Shown one piece after another: positions 25,372 to 34,105 of a stretch of DNA of 64,000 bases. Position 1 is the stretch's first letter. Each line of letters opens with the position of its first letter. Under the pieces are notes generated by a model, which was not told where the DNA came from, did not search any database, and saw nothing but the letters and a program-made list of their open reading frames with translations. This DNA is from DATENM01 sp045807725 (GTDB taxonomy: Bacteria > Acidobacteriota > Blastocatellia > UBA7656), in assembly GCA_045807725.1 (NCBI GenBank), contig JBJMGV010000039.1, positions 1 through 64,000 of the forward strand, written 5' to 3'. A program made the position numbers and the translations under genes.

Positions 25372-26937
25372 TCACAGCGGCGGGCGGTCGCCCGGCAGTC
25401 GCGGCAAAGGATTATCCGGGTTGCGGCGCTGCGGGTTGGTCACGTCATACGGGCCGAAGACCTTCGTATCAGCAGGCGAACGCCCCTTCGACCTGTCGCC
25501 TGTCGCCAGCGTCACCGTCGTCGCAAACAACGTCCACGCGCCGCTCGGCATATCGGCGGATAGCTGGCGCTGCCATTCGTATTCAGGATGCGCTTTCAGG
25601 AAAGCGTCGAGCTTGAAATCGCTGCCGCACGAGTGGCCGACAGCGGCCCACATCTTCATCTCAGCCGCAAGCCGGCTATCAATCGCTTTGGCATTCGACG
25701 CGCCGGCTGGATAGAACGCGCGCCAGTCGCTGTTCGCGCCTTTGTCGTCCAGTTCGATGTGACCGCACAGCGTGTTGGCCGACCCGCTGTTGCGCTTGCG
25801 CGCTACGTCGTAATGATCGCCCATAAACTTTCGCGCCATCGTCACGTCAATCTTGCCGCGATTCTCTTTCATCAACTCGTCCCAACGATGATGCCGCGCG
25901 ATCACGCCGTTGGTTTCATCGTTCGGGTTAAAGCTCGTCTCTTCTTTGATCGTCTTCTCGTGCACAGGAAAGTTCGAGCCAACGAAGTAACCGTCTTTGG
26001 TGCGCTCGACGATGTTGTTCTTCAAACCGTTTTCAAGCCGCGCGATCTCGCCTGTCTTGCGATCACCGATCAACCAGTCGTTGGCGTAACCGCCATTCGA
26101 CTGCGTCGTCATTACGCGCAGCCAATCATCAATCGAGTCGGCATACTGTGTGGCTTTGCGCACGCGGTAGAACTCCGGCAGTGCTTCAGGGTCGAAGCCT
26201 TTGAAGTCGCTGATGGTCGTTTCGGTCACCATCAATCCGGCGTCCGTGACGTAGAAGTCGTCGCCCGAATGAATGAAGCCGGGAAACGAATCCATCAGGA
26301 TGCGGTGGCCGGCGGTCGGCTTCAAATCAACGATGATATTCCAGTGGCGACCGATCAGGTAATCGATCCAGGCGTTATGCGCCATCACGATCTGGCCACC
26401 TTGCGTGTAGCTGCCTGTCGCAACAAAAGCCGAGCAGGCCGGCGGCGGCGACTGATGCAATTCGGGATCGTCAAGTCGCGCCTTGTTGAGCGACGGCACA
26501 TAATACCAGGCCAACTCCATCCAGCCGTTCATCGCCAACACGTCGTCTGCATCGATGCGGACGCCGCGCGCATACGCGCCGCGCGCGATGCCTTGAATCT
26601 CGCGCTGGTATTCGTCGCCGATCTTCTTCCAGAACATCTCGCGGGCGGCGTTGCGATAAAACGACCAGTCGCGCGCGGTGACGTGTTGCAAGTAGTTCTT
26701 GAAGACGCGCAGGGCATCTTCGATCTCGCGGGCCAGCAGCCAGCCGTGCTGGTAGCCGATCTCGTCGGGCGAGCCTTCGAGGTGCAGGTATATCCAGCCG
26801 TTACGCTCCGTCCGCAGCGACCGGGCCAGGGCTGCCGTGCCGGCGGCGTTCTGCGCCGATGCGTTTGGAATGATCGGCAGCAATAGCAACGACAGGGTGA
26901 CGATTAATGCCGCCGTGCGGCCCGCTCTTTGTAACAT
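25372..26937 (-). CDS. Secreted Ntn-type hydrolase, phospholipase B-like / C45 acyltransferase-like
   Basis: 521 aa. The signal peptide is clear (TAALIVTLSLLLLPIIPNASA). The pattern GSPDEIGYQHGWLLA near the start, PPACSAFVATGSYTQGG around residue 165, IVMAHNAWIDYL and a later GYANDWLIGDRKTGEIARLENG are those of the phospholipase B-like/peptidase C45 group. In this family the Cys of PPACSAF would become the N-terminal nucleophile after cleavage. It acts outside the cytoplasm on an acyl-amide or acyl-ester bond; the substrate is unknown. AAGGAGG stands 5 bp before ATG 26937. Confidence 0.8.
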   Translation of the reverse strand: MLQRAGRTAALIVTLSLLLLPIIPNASAQNAAGTAALARSLRTERNGWIYLHLEGSPDEIGYQHGWLLAREIEDALRVFKNYLQHVTARDWSFYRNAAREMFWKKIGDEYQREIQGIARGAYARGVRIDADDVLAMNGWMELAWYYVPSLNKARLDDPELHQSPPPACSAFVATGSYTQGGQIVMAHNAWIDYLIGRHWNIIVDLKPTAGHRILMDSFPGFIHSGDDFYVTDAGLMVTETTISDFKGFDPEALPEFYRVRKATQYADSIDDWLRVMTTQSNGGYANDWLIGDRKTGEIARLENGLKNNIVERTKDGYFVGSNFPVHEKTIKEETSFNPNDETNGVIARHHRWDELMKENRGKIDVTMARKFMGDHYDVARKRNSGSANTLCGHIELDDKGANSDWRAFYPAGASNAKAIDSRLAAEMKMWAAVGHSCGSDFKLDAFLKAHPEYEWQRQLSADMPSGAWTLFATTVTLATGDRSKGRSPADTKVFGPYDVTNPQRRNPDNPLPRLPGDRPPL

Positions 26938-27076
26938 AAAACACCTCCTTACCGGATGCGATGAGTGACGCGTGGCGCGTGTCGCCTGTAGAGTTATCTG
27001 CGGCGGCGATTATATTACAAACCTTCACCGGCGGCAAAAGGGAACGGCTTTGCTTCTCCCGCCTGCCCGCTTCATC

Positions 27077-27082
27077 TATAAT
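27077..27082 (+). promoter_or_regulatory. -10 element (TATAAT) upstream of the Uma2 gene
   Basis: Perfect TATAAT, 47 bp before the chosen start. A -35-like TTGCTT lies at 27050 but spacing is long (21 bp). Confidence 0.45.
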
Positions 27083-27123
27083 CACCGCAGCCGAGTACGA
27101 TGAATCTCTATGGGAGGTTGATG

Positions 27124-27783
27124 ATGAGCTTACCGAAAGTCGAGCCGCAATCAGAGCCGCTTTGCACCATCACTGATTATCTTGCGATGGAGCGTGAGTC
27201 CGAAGAGCGCCACCAGTATGTGGACGGCGTAATCTATGACATGGCCGGCGAAACTCCTGCGCACGGCGACATCTGCGTGAATCTCATTGCCGAATTGCGC
27301 ACGCAACTGCGGGGCACGCCTTGCCGGGTGTGGACGAAAGACGCGAAGGTCTTGAGTGGCCCGTCCATCGTCTCGTCACGCAGCGTGAAGGGCATGTTTT
27401 CGTATCCCGATCTGGTCGTCGTTTGCGGCGAGCCGAAGTTTCTCGACGGGCGTCGTGACGTGTTGCTGAACCCGCAGGTCGTCATCGAAGTGCTGTCTCC
27501 TTCGACTGAGTTGTTTGATCGCGGCGACAAGTTTCGTCGCTTTCGCCGCTATAACCCGACGCTCACCGATTACGTTCTGGTGTCACAGGCGCAGCCGGTC
27601 ATCGATCACTTCCGCAGAGGGGAAGGCGGCGAATGGGTGTTGACGACGGTGGATGATCCGGCAGGCAGCGTGAATCTGTCGTCTATCAATTGTGTGTTGC
27701 AGCTCAGCGAAGTTTATGACCGCGTCAGCTTCCCCGAAGAGACCGACAAGCCTAAGGACGAGCCAGCAGAAGATGAAAAGTAG
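27124..27783 (+). CDS. Uma2/DUF820-family PD-(D/E)XK nuclease-like protein
   Basis: 219 aa from ATG 27124, set by GGGAGG 6 bp upstream (in-frame ATGs at 27100 and 27121 also exist). Uma2 features: ITDYLAMERESEERHQYVDGVIYDMAGETPAHGDI at the start, FSYPDLVVVCG with the catalytic Asp, and LNPQVVIEVLSPSTELFDRGDKF with the conserved Glu and later Lys. These proteins have a restriction-endonuclease fold, are abundant in cyanobacteria and Acidobacteriota, and have no firmly known role. No partner gene is linked; rho converges 6 bp downstream. Confidence 0.88.
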   Translation: MSLPKVEPQSEPLCTITDYLAMERESEERHQYVDGVIYDMAGETPAHGDICVNLIAELRTQLRGTPCRVWTKDAKVLSGPSIVSSRSVKGMFSYPDLVVVCGEPKFLDGRRDVLLNPQVVIEVLSPSTELFDRGDKFRRFRRYNPTLTDYVLVSQAQPVIDHFRRGEGGEWVLTTVDDPAGSVNLSSINCVLQLSEVYDRVSFPEETDKPKDEPAEDEK

Positions 27784-27789
27784 CCGGTG

Positions 27790-28911
27790 CTACTTTAAAC
27801 GCGCGATGAAGTCGCGGTTGGTTTTCGTATCGGTCAAGCCTTTCAATAAAAGCTCCATCGCTTCGACAGATTTTTTGCCGGCCAGCGCGCGGCGCAGCAG
27901 GTTGATCTGCGGCATCGTGTCAGCGTCAAATAGCTTCTCTTCTTTGCGCGTGCCGGACTTTGAAATATCAATGGCCGGGAAGATGCGCCGCTCGGCCAGC
28001 TTGCGATCAAGCACGATCTCAAGATTGCCCGTGCCTTTGAACTCCTGAAAGATCACTTCGTCCATCTGGCTGCCGGTATCGATCAGCGCCGTTGCGATGA
28101 TCGTCAACGAGCCGCCTTCTTCGGCTTTGCGCGCCGCGCCGAAGAACTTGCGCGGGAACTCCATCGCCCGCGAATCCACACCGCCGCTCATCGTGCGCCC
28201 ACGTCGGCTGGTTTCGCGGTTCGAGGCGCGCGCCATTCGCGTGATCGAATCGAGCAGCATCACCACGTCTTCGCCGCATTCGACCATACGCTTGACGCGC
28301 TCGTGCACGAGGCGGGCGATTTGCAAATGCTGCTCGCCGCCCTGGTCAGCCGACGACGCGATGACTTCGCCGCGCACGCGCCGCTTCATATGCGTGACCT
28401 CTTCGGGCCGCTCGTCGATGAGCAGGACGACCAGATGAGTTTCGGGATGATTGTCAGCGACCGATTCGGCGATCTCTTCAATGAGCGTCGTCTTGCCGGT
28501 CTTCGGCGGCGCAACGATCAGGCCGCGCTGCCCTTTGCCGATGGGGGCAATGATGTCGAGCACGCGCATCGACAGGTTGTCGTTGCCTTCGGAGAGTTCC
28601 AATCGTTCGGTCGGGTCAACGCTGGTCAGTCGCGTGAACTCCGGTCGGCGCGCGTAATCTCCGGGCGCAAGCCCATTGATCGTTTCGATCTCGGCCAGTT
28701 GATCCGACTGCGCGCGTCCACGAGGCGATTCGCCGGGAGTGGCGCGGCCTACGATCATCACGCCTTCGCGCAGAGCATATTTTTGAATCAGGCCACGACC
28801 GACGAAGATGTCTTTCGGCCCGGTCAAGTAGTTGTTCGCCGCTTGCCGCAGAAAGCCGAAGCCTTTTTCATTAAGTTGCAAAACGCCTGATGCGGTTGGT
28901 TGTGAATCCAT
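27790..28911 (-). CDS. rho: Transcription termination factor Rho, lacking the N-terminal helix bundle
   Basis: 373 aa from ATG 28911 (GGAG upstream). The frame is open 24 codons further, but that part is a hairpin repeat. The chain begins directly with the RNA-binding cold-shock-like domain (GVLQLNEKGFGFLRQAANNYL) and then the ATPase: Walker A IVAPPKTGKTTLIEEIA, Walker B LVVLLIDERPEEV, Q/R-loop region with DSITRMARASNRE and SGGVDSRAMEFPRKFFGAARK. The N-terminal helix bundle (about 45 residues in E. coli Rho) is missing. The hexameric RNA translocase ends transcripts in the cytoplasm. It is likely co-transcribed after recQ, with a hairpin between them. Confidence 0.95.
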   Translation of the reverse strand: MDSQPTASGVLQLNEKGFGFLRQAANNYLTGPKDIFVGRGLIQKYALREGVMIVGRATPGESPRGRAQSDQLAEIETINGLAPGDYARRPEFTRLTSVDPTERLELSEGNDNLSMRVLDIIAPIGKGQRGLIVAPPKTGKTTLIEEIAESVADNHPETHLVVLLIDERPEEVTHMKRRVRGEVIASSADQGGEQHLQIARLVHERVKRMVECGEDVVMLLDSITRMARASNRETSRRGRTMSGGVDSRAMEFPRKFFGAARKAEEGGSLTIIATALIDTGSQMDEVIFQEFKGTGNLEIVLDRKLAERRIFPAIDISKSGTRKEEKLFDADTMPQINLLRRALAGKKSVEAMELLLKGLTDTKTNRDFIARLK

Positions 28912-28928
28912 TGATGACTCCAGGGATT

Positions 28929-28980
28929 GCCACAGAGGAGAAAAAGAAATTAAGTCTTGGTGTCTTTGTGTCTCTGTGGC
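28929..28980. repeat. Hairpin repeat between recQ and rho
   Basis: GCCACAGAG (28929-28937) pairs with CTCTGTGGC (28972-28980). The right side is an 8-nt periodic run (TGTCTTTG, TGTCTCTG, TGG). It sits just upstream of rho and could influence its translation or act as an mRNA boundary. Confidence 0.7.
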
Positions 28981-28990
28981 CAAATTCTTT

Positions 28991-31258
28991 TTAATCTGGC
29001 AAATCGAGCATGACTTGGGCGCGACTCAGCATCACCTCGCGCCCTAAGTCTGTGAGGCTCACGGTCGGGTATAACCCTTTCTCGACGGCGATGCAGCCGG
29101 CGTCAATCAGCGCCCTGATGTAAGCGGTAATCTCGTCCTGCCGCATATCACGCAGCAGGCCGTAGGTGGTCAGCCGGTCGAGCTTGCTTTCGATTACCTG
29201 TTTGCTGGTCGAGCCGCGCAGGACCGCTGCGACCGTGCCTTTGCCAAAACGCGCGCGGCCATACTCGCGTTCGATGCGGGCGATACAACTGAGAATCTTG
29301 ACGACTACCGTCATCTGCGCGGGGTTCGGCAAGCGTGCGCCATTGCGCGCTGGTTCGCTGCTCGCTTCGGCCTGCGATAGCGCACGGCGGCTGGCGGCGC
29401 TGGCCCTCAACTGCTCGCGCAGCTCAACGCCCGATGGCGCTTGCTCAATGATGAAATGATCGAGCGCGGTCGGCTTGTCCGCCGCTTGTTGCTTGGCGCG
29501 ACCGACGCGCAAGGTGCCAGCCGGTTTCGCCTCGGCGCTCTCCTGTTCCAAATAACGCGCCGCCGTCGGAGCGCACACTGAACAACTCTCGCACGCCAAC
29601 GACTGCTTGCGGTCGCCGAAGTATTTCAGGATGAACGTGCGCAGGCAATTCTTATGATAGCAGTAATCGATCATCCGCCGCAGCTTCCACTGTTCGGCGG
29701 CGGCACGCGCGGCCAGTTCTTTCGTGTCGATCTTCAGCGCCCGAACCGGCGGCGCGTCAAGCAGGCGTATGCCGCGCCCCTGAAATGCCGCGTGATAACT
29801 GATCAAGCCTTTCGCTTCGAGCGCGCCAAGCGAGCGGCGCATCTGCGCGTCGCTCAATCCGAGCTGCGCGGCGATGGCCTTTACGTCAAGCTCGGTCTGC
29901 TCGCGCTCGTTGACGTTGCGTGTGAAGATCAAATCGCGCAATACGCCGCCTTCGTTCGAGTCGTCGGAGACGGCGGCGAGCGCCACGTCAATCGGCGTCT
30001 TCATCAGCGCAAGCACCGTCGCTTCGCCGACGCGACCGCGCTCGATGTGGCCGGCTTTCTCCAACACGACGAGCGCCGAATGAATCGACATATCGTTCTT
30101 GATGCGCAAACGTTCGGACAACTCGCGCGCCGTCAACTCGACGCGCTCCATTCCGAACGAAGCGATCTCGTCGTAGACCTGCTTGATTAATTCGGGCGAA
30201 GGGTGGCTGCCTTCGATGAAGAACTGTTGTGTGCGCGTGTCGGCGTAATTGAACAGCAGCACGCAGTCCGAAGGCTGCCCGTCGCGGCCCGCGCGCCCGA
30301 CCTCTTGATAATAGGCTTCGATTGAGCCGGGCAGGTGGAAGTGCGCGACAAAGCGTATGTCGGATTTATCAATGCCCATGCCGAAGGCGTTGGTGGCGAC
30401 GATGGCCTGCGCGTCGCCGCGCATAAACGCGTCTTGCGCGCGGCTGCGTTCGCCGTCATCCATCCCGCCGTGATACATCTCGACGCGCAAGCCCGCGAGC
30501 TTTAACTTGGCGGCGATCTGCTCGACGCTCTTGCGCGTCGCGGCGTAGATGATGCCTGAGCCGGTCGAATGATTGATTAACCGTTTAAGGATGCCGATCT
30601 TTTCGCGTTCGGTCGCCGGGTGCATCACGCGCAATGCGAGGTTGGGCCGGTCGAAGCCGGCGACGAAGACTTGCGCGTCCGTCAGGCCGAGCTGCTCGCA
30701 GATGTCTGCACGCACCTGCGGCGTCGCCGTCGCCGTCAGCGCGATGACCTGTGGCCGTCCGAGGCTTTCGATGGCCGGCTTCATCCGCAGATAATCGGGG
30801 CGAAAGTCATGGCCCCAGTGCGATATGCAATGCGCTTCATCAACGGCGAACAAGCGCACGCCGGTTTCGGCGATGGAATCCATAAACGCCTGGCTGCGGA
30901 AGCGTTCGGGCGCGACGTAGACCAGCTTGTATTCGCCCATACGCAGCCGGCTCAATCGAATGTTGGTCTCGGTATAGTTAAGGCTTGAGTTGATGAAGGT
31001 GGCCGCGATGCCGCGCTCGACCAACTGGTCAACCTGATCTTTCATCAGCGCGATAAGCGGCGACACCACCAGCGTCACGCCTTCGCGCATCAGGGCGGGC
31101 AGTTGGTAGCAAAGCGACTTGCCGCCGCCTGTCGGCATCACGACGACTGTGTCGCGGCCATCGAGCACGGCGCGGACGACTTCGTCCTGGGCTTCGCGAA
31201 AGTCTGTGAAACCAAAATACTGTTGCAGCGCCTCGCGCGCCGGGGTGGCCTCGCTCAC
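28991..31258 (-). CDS. recQ: ATP-dependent DNA helicase RecQ, long form
   Basis: 755 aa, longer than E. coli RecQ (about 610). GTG start 31258 with GAGAGG upstream. SF2 helicase motifs in order: FREAQDEVV (0), VVMPTGGGKSLCYQLPA (I), VDEAHCISHWGHDFRP (II), ALTATATP (III), IVATNAFGMGIDKSDIR (V), QEVGRAGRDGQPS (VI). The zinc-binding site CYHKNCLRTF...CESCSVC follows, then a linker of about 100 residues and an RQC winged helix (VVKILSCIARIEREYGRARFG). An additional winged-helix-like segment lies between the helicase and zinc site. No HRDC domain is seen. It unwinds DNA in repair and recombination. Confidence 0.95.
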   Translation of the reverse strand: MSEATPAREALQQYFGFTDFREAQDEVVRAVLDGRDTVVVMPTGGGKSLCYQLPALMREGVTLVVSPLIALMKDQVDQLVERGIAATFINSSLNYTETNIRLSRLRMGEYKLVYVAPERFRSQAFMDSIAETGVRLFAVDEAHCISHWGHDFRPDYLRMKPAIESLGRPQVIALTATATPQVRADICEQLGLTDAQVFVAGFDRPNLALRVMHPATEREKIGILKRLINHSTGSGIIYAATRKSVEQIAAKLKLAGLRVEMYHGGMDDGERSRAQDAFMRGDAQAIVATNAFGMGIDKSDIRFVAHFHLPGSIEAYYQEVGRAGRDGQPSDCVLLFNYADTRTQQFFIEGSHPSPELIKQVYDEIASFGMERVELTARELSERLRIKNDMSIHSALVVLEKAGHIERGRVGEATVLALMKTPIDVALAAVSDDSNEGGVLRDLIFTRNVNEREQTELDVKAIAAQLGLSDAQMRRSLGALEAKGLISYHAAFQGRGIRLLDAPPVRALKIDTKELAARAAAEQWKLRRMIDYCYHKNCLRTFILKYFGDRKQSLACESCSVCAPTAARYLEQESAEAKPAGTLRVGRAKQQAADKPTALDHFIIEQAPSGVELREQLRASAASRRALSQAEASSEPARNGARLPNPAQMTVVVKILSCIARIEREYGRARFGKGTVAAVLRGSTSKQVIESKLDRLTTYGLLRDMRQDEITAYIRALIDAGCIAVEKGLYPTVSLTDLGREVMLSRAQVMLDLPD

Positions 31259-31597
31259 TTCGATGTCCTCTCAGCGGTTGTTGCGGTTGTGGGTTGCGCT
31301 GGATTGTTGACCACTAACAAAGAAAACCATACCACGCACCGAAAGAAAATCACAACTGCCGTCATTTCGCCGATGAACAATGGCGAGCCGAAAATATAAT
31401 TGACTACACAGGTGAGTTTAGTGATTGACAAAATGGCTCTGCCCGCCTATATCCATCGCGTCTCAATTCAGCCCGCATATCCAACGGAGCGCGCCTGACC
31501 GAAAGCGCCTGATTACTAAAGTGGCGTCGAGAGTATGGCAAGGGGTCCTACTCTTTCGGCGTAGTCATCAAGCCTGAGCTAACGACATCGAGGCGAT
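31259..31597. other. Intergenic region, nothing recognised
   Basis: About 340 bp between divergent recQ and the sigma-like remnant. It is less GC-rich than the genes. No repeat or clear promoter was identified. Confidence 0.5.
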
Positions 31598-32200
31598 GTG
31601 TCTGAGGCGTCCACCAACCTGACGGCCCGCGCCCGCCAGCGCACGAATGAACCACGAGTCGCCGCGCCGACGAAGGACGACATAACGATGGGTGATTACA
31701 CGGTCAACTGGCCACCATTCGATACAGTATACGATGATGAATTCGGCACGCTCGATGCCGGCATCTATGCGGTCGTCGGCGGTCAGTGGCCAGCGGCGCG
31801 CCGCTTTGCCGAGTCAAGGCTCGGAGACGCCGCGACCGGGCTGCGCTTGATGATTCAAGCGACGGCCATTGTCTCACGGCGGCAGGCCGAGCTTGCGGGT
31901 GGGATTGAGAGCCCGGCGGCGCTTTTGATGTTCACCTTCAAGCGGCTCGTGCTCGGCGAGTTAAAGAAGCACAACCGGCGTCGCGGGCTGGAAGACGAGC
32001 GGCAGGTGGAGCTAATGCCGCGCACGGACGACACGGCGGACGCGCTCGACCAGAAGATTCTCATCGAGCAACTCTATGCGCGCATGGATGCGTGGAAAGA
32101 TGAATTGGGCGCGACAGCGGATGCGTGTTGCTCCTGCCTCACCAGTGAACGCGGCTCGGTCATCCTCTGCGGGCCGCGCTCATTACTTCTTGATGCCTAA
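31598..32200 (+). CDS. Truncated sigma-70-like protein (region 4 missing)
   Basis: 200 aa from GTG 31598 (GAGG upstream); ATG 31688 is a second candidate. The middle resembles the helical segments of ECF-like sigma factors: SPAALLMFTFKRLVLGELKKHNRRRGLEDERQ and DALDQKILIEQLYARMDAWKDEL, the latter normally leading straight into the region 4 helix-turn-helix. Instead the frame turns into a Cys-rich, unrelated tail and runs into the converging GT2 gene, overlapping it by 18 bp. No region 4 is seen in the other plus frames. It is either a decayed sigma gene cut by a rearrangement or an unusual single-domain relative. The assignment is tentative. Confidence 0.45.
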   Translation: MSEASTNLTARARQRTNEPRVAAPTKDDITMGDYTVNWPPFDTVYDDEFGTLDAGIYAVVGGQWPAARRFAESRLGDAATGLRLMIQATAIVSRRQAELAGGIESPAALLMFTFKRLVLGELKKHNRRRGLEDERQVELMPRTDDTADALDQKILIEQLYARMDAWKDELGATADACCSCLTSERGSVILCGPRSLLLDA

Positions 32201-32941
32201 ACCGAGAAAGAGAATAGGACGGAAGATTTTCCACCAGTCGGTGAGAGCGCGCATCTTGGTGTAAGCGATGCCGTCGGTCTTGGGGTATTCAATCGTCACC
32301 GGCGCTTCGATGACCTTGTGGCGCAGGCGCAGCGCCTTGAACAGCAAGTAAGGCTCCAACTCGTAACGGTCGAGCCAGTCTTGCCAGAGGTTGATGCGCT
32401 GGTCGTCGAACAACGAAAGCTTGATGGCGCGGAAGCCGCTCGATGCGTCGGTGACGCGCCTGCCGCAGAAGAGCGAGAACAGAAAGGTATAGCCGCGCGT
32501 GCCGATCTTACGGCGCAAAGGCATGCGCAAGTATTCGCCGCCATCGAGGTAACGTGAACCCTGCACCAGCTCAGCTTCGCCGCGAAGAATCGGCCCAACC
32601 AGTCGCGGAATCTGCTCAGGCGGAGTCTTGCCGCCGCCCGAAACGATGACGACGATGTCATAGCCTTCGGCGCGCGCATAATCGATGCCCGCGCGGATGG
32701 CCGCGCCGACGCCGCGATTATTGCCTTGTCGGATGACCGTTGCGCCAGCGCGCTCGGCGTAATCGCCGGTTGCGTCGCTTGAACCGTCGTCAACAACGAC
32801 TGTAGCTTCGACCACATCGCGCGGCACGGCTTCGACGACGCGGGCGATGCGCTCGCCTTCGTTCCAAGCCGGCGCGATGCAGAGCACGCGCGGCAGAGGG
32901 CGCGTCGCCACATTCAGGTCGAGCGCCTTCGACGCGCTCAC
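32183..32941 (-). CDS. Family 2 glycosyltransferase, polyprenyl-phosphate sugar transferase-like
   Basis: 252 aa from GTG 32941, whose GTGA overlaps the stop of the upstream epimerase by 4 bp; AAGGGA lies 7 bp before it. An ATG at 32974 is possible but less well placed. GT-A motifs: VLCIAPAWNEGERI, VVVDDGSSDATGDYA, NNRGVGAAIRAGI, VIVSGGGKTPPE (the usual DGD/DAD region reads SGGG here), LVQGSRYLDGG, TDASSGFRAIK. Such enzymes load a sugar on a lipid carrier at the inner membrane. The altered metal-site motif is worth noting. It forms an operon with the epimerase. Confidence 0.85.
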   Translation of the reverse strand: MSASKALDLNVATRPLPRVLCIAPAWNEGERIARVVEAVPRDVVEATVVVDDGSSDATGDYAERAGATVIRQGNNRGVGAAIRAGIDYARAEGYDIVVIVSGGGKTPPEQIPRLVGPILRGEAELVQGSRYLDGGEYLRMPLRRKIGTRGYTFLFSLFCGRRVTDASSGFRAIKLSLFDDQRINLWQDWLDRYELEPYLLFKALRLRHKVIEAPVTIEYPKTDGIAYTKMRALTDWWKIFRPILFLGLGIKK

Positions 32942-33912
32942 GCTTGTTTCCCTTCGATGTTCTCTTTCAGCCATTGGTAAGTTCGGCGCAGCCCTTCTTC
33001 GATAATGACAGAAGGAACCCAGCGCAGCTCGCGGCGAATCTTTTCGATGTTGACGACGCGGCGGCGGATATTATCAATGTCACGGCGGTCCACATAAGCC
33101 GGCTCGGCCTCGGCCCCGGTGATACGAAGGATCATTCGCGCCAGTTGATTAATTGTCGTCTCGCGTCCTGTGCCGACATTATAGACCTGCCCTTCGGCCT
33201 TCGACGAGATGCCGGCGAGCATCGTCGCCTCGACCACATCGTCAATGTAAGTGAAGTCGCGCGTCTGTTCGCCGTCGCCGTGAATGCGCGGCGCTTCGTT
33301 GCTCATCGCCGACTCGAAGAACTTGGCGATGACGCCGCAGTAAGGATTGTCGGGGCGCTGGCGTGTGCCGTAGACGTTGGAGTAGCGCACCGCCGCGACC
33401 GACAGGCCATAGCTTTCGTAAAAGGCCTTGCAGTAATTCTCGCCGGCGAACTTCGAGACGGCGTAAGGGCTGAGCATGTTCGTCGCGTCGTCTTCGTTGA
33501 TGGGCAGGTAACGCGGGTTGCCATAGACCGACGCCGACGAGGCGTAGACCGTGCGCGGCACGCCGGTTTCACGCGCGGCCAGCAGAACGTTGAGCGTGCC
33601 GCCGATGTTGACTTCGTAATCTTCGCGCGGGTTGCGCGTCGAGACGATGATGTTGCGCGCCGCTTCGTGAAAGATGATGGCCGCACCTTTGACCACGTCG
33701 CGGACCAACTCGTCATCGGTCACGCTGCCGCGAACGACTTCGAGATTGGCGTCAGCGGTGGGCAGGTTCTCCATCGTGCCGGTGTAAAAGTCGTCGAGCA
33801 CGACGACGCGCGCGCCTTCCTTCAGCAGACGCTCGACGAGGTTAGAGCCGACGAAGCCCGCGCCGCCCGTTACCACGATTCGCTGCCCGGACAACTTTTC
33901 AAAAGGGGTCAT
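32938..33912 (-). CDS. NAD-dependent sugar epimerase/dehydratase (extended SDR)
   Basis: 324 aa from ATG 33912 (GGAGA 7 bp upstream). Rossmann motif VTGGAGFVGSNLVERLL, then VLDDFYTGTMENL, ASSASVYGNP, catalytic Tyr-Lys in SPYAVSKFAGENYCKAF, RYSNVYGTRQRPDNPYCGVI and DFTYIDDVVEA. This is the UDP-glucose/UDP-GlcNAc 4-epimerase branch. Substrate is not determined. It is coupled to the GT2 gene downstream by a 4-bp overlap, so the pair probably makes and transfers an unusual sugar to a lipid carrier or glycan. Confidence 0.92.
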   Translation of the reverse strand: MTPFEKLSGQRIVVTGGAGFVGSNLVERLLKEGARVVVLDDFYTGTMENLPTADANLEVVRGSVTDDELVRDVVKGAAIIFHEAARNIIVSTRNPREDYEVNIGGTLNVLLAARETGVPRTVYASSASVYGNPRYLPINEDDATNMLSPYAVSKFAGENYCKAFYESYGLSVAAVRYSNVYGTRQRPDNPYCGVIAKFFESAMSNEAPRIHGDGEQTRDFTYIDDVVEATMLAGISSKAEGQVYNVGTGRETTINQLARMILRITGAEAEPAYVDRRDIDNIRRRVVNIEKIRRELRWVPSVIIEEGLRRTYQWLKENIEGKQA

Positions 33913-34105
33913 GAATGATCTCTCCGATATTTGAGACGCGCCACGCCTTGCACAGATGAAATGTAATGAAACAAACAATGGCGCGAGGCCGGCCAAATAA
34001 CCTGTGAAGGATACCCGATTTTATTCACACAAGCCAACCGCAAATGCATTTTTCGCTTGCGCGCACGCGGAGGTCGGCGCGAGACTTCTAGGGGGAGAAC
34101 CAACG

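Noticed and set aside
25588..26886. 432-aa plus frame
   Set aside because: Antisense to the phospholipase B-like gene, which has a signal peptide and known motifs.
32944..33918. 324-aa plus frame
   Set aside because: Antisense to the SDR epimerase.
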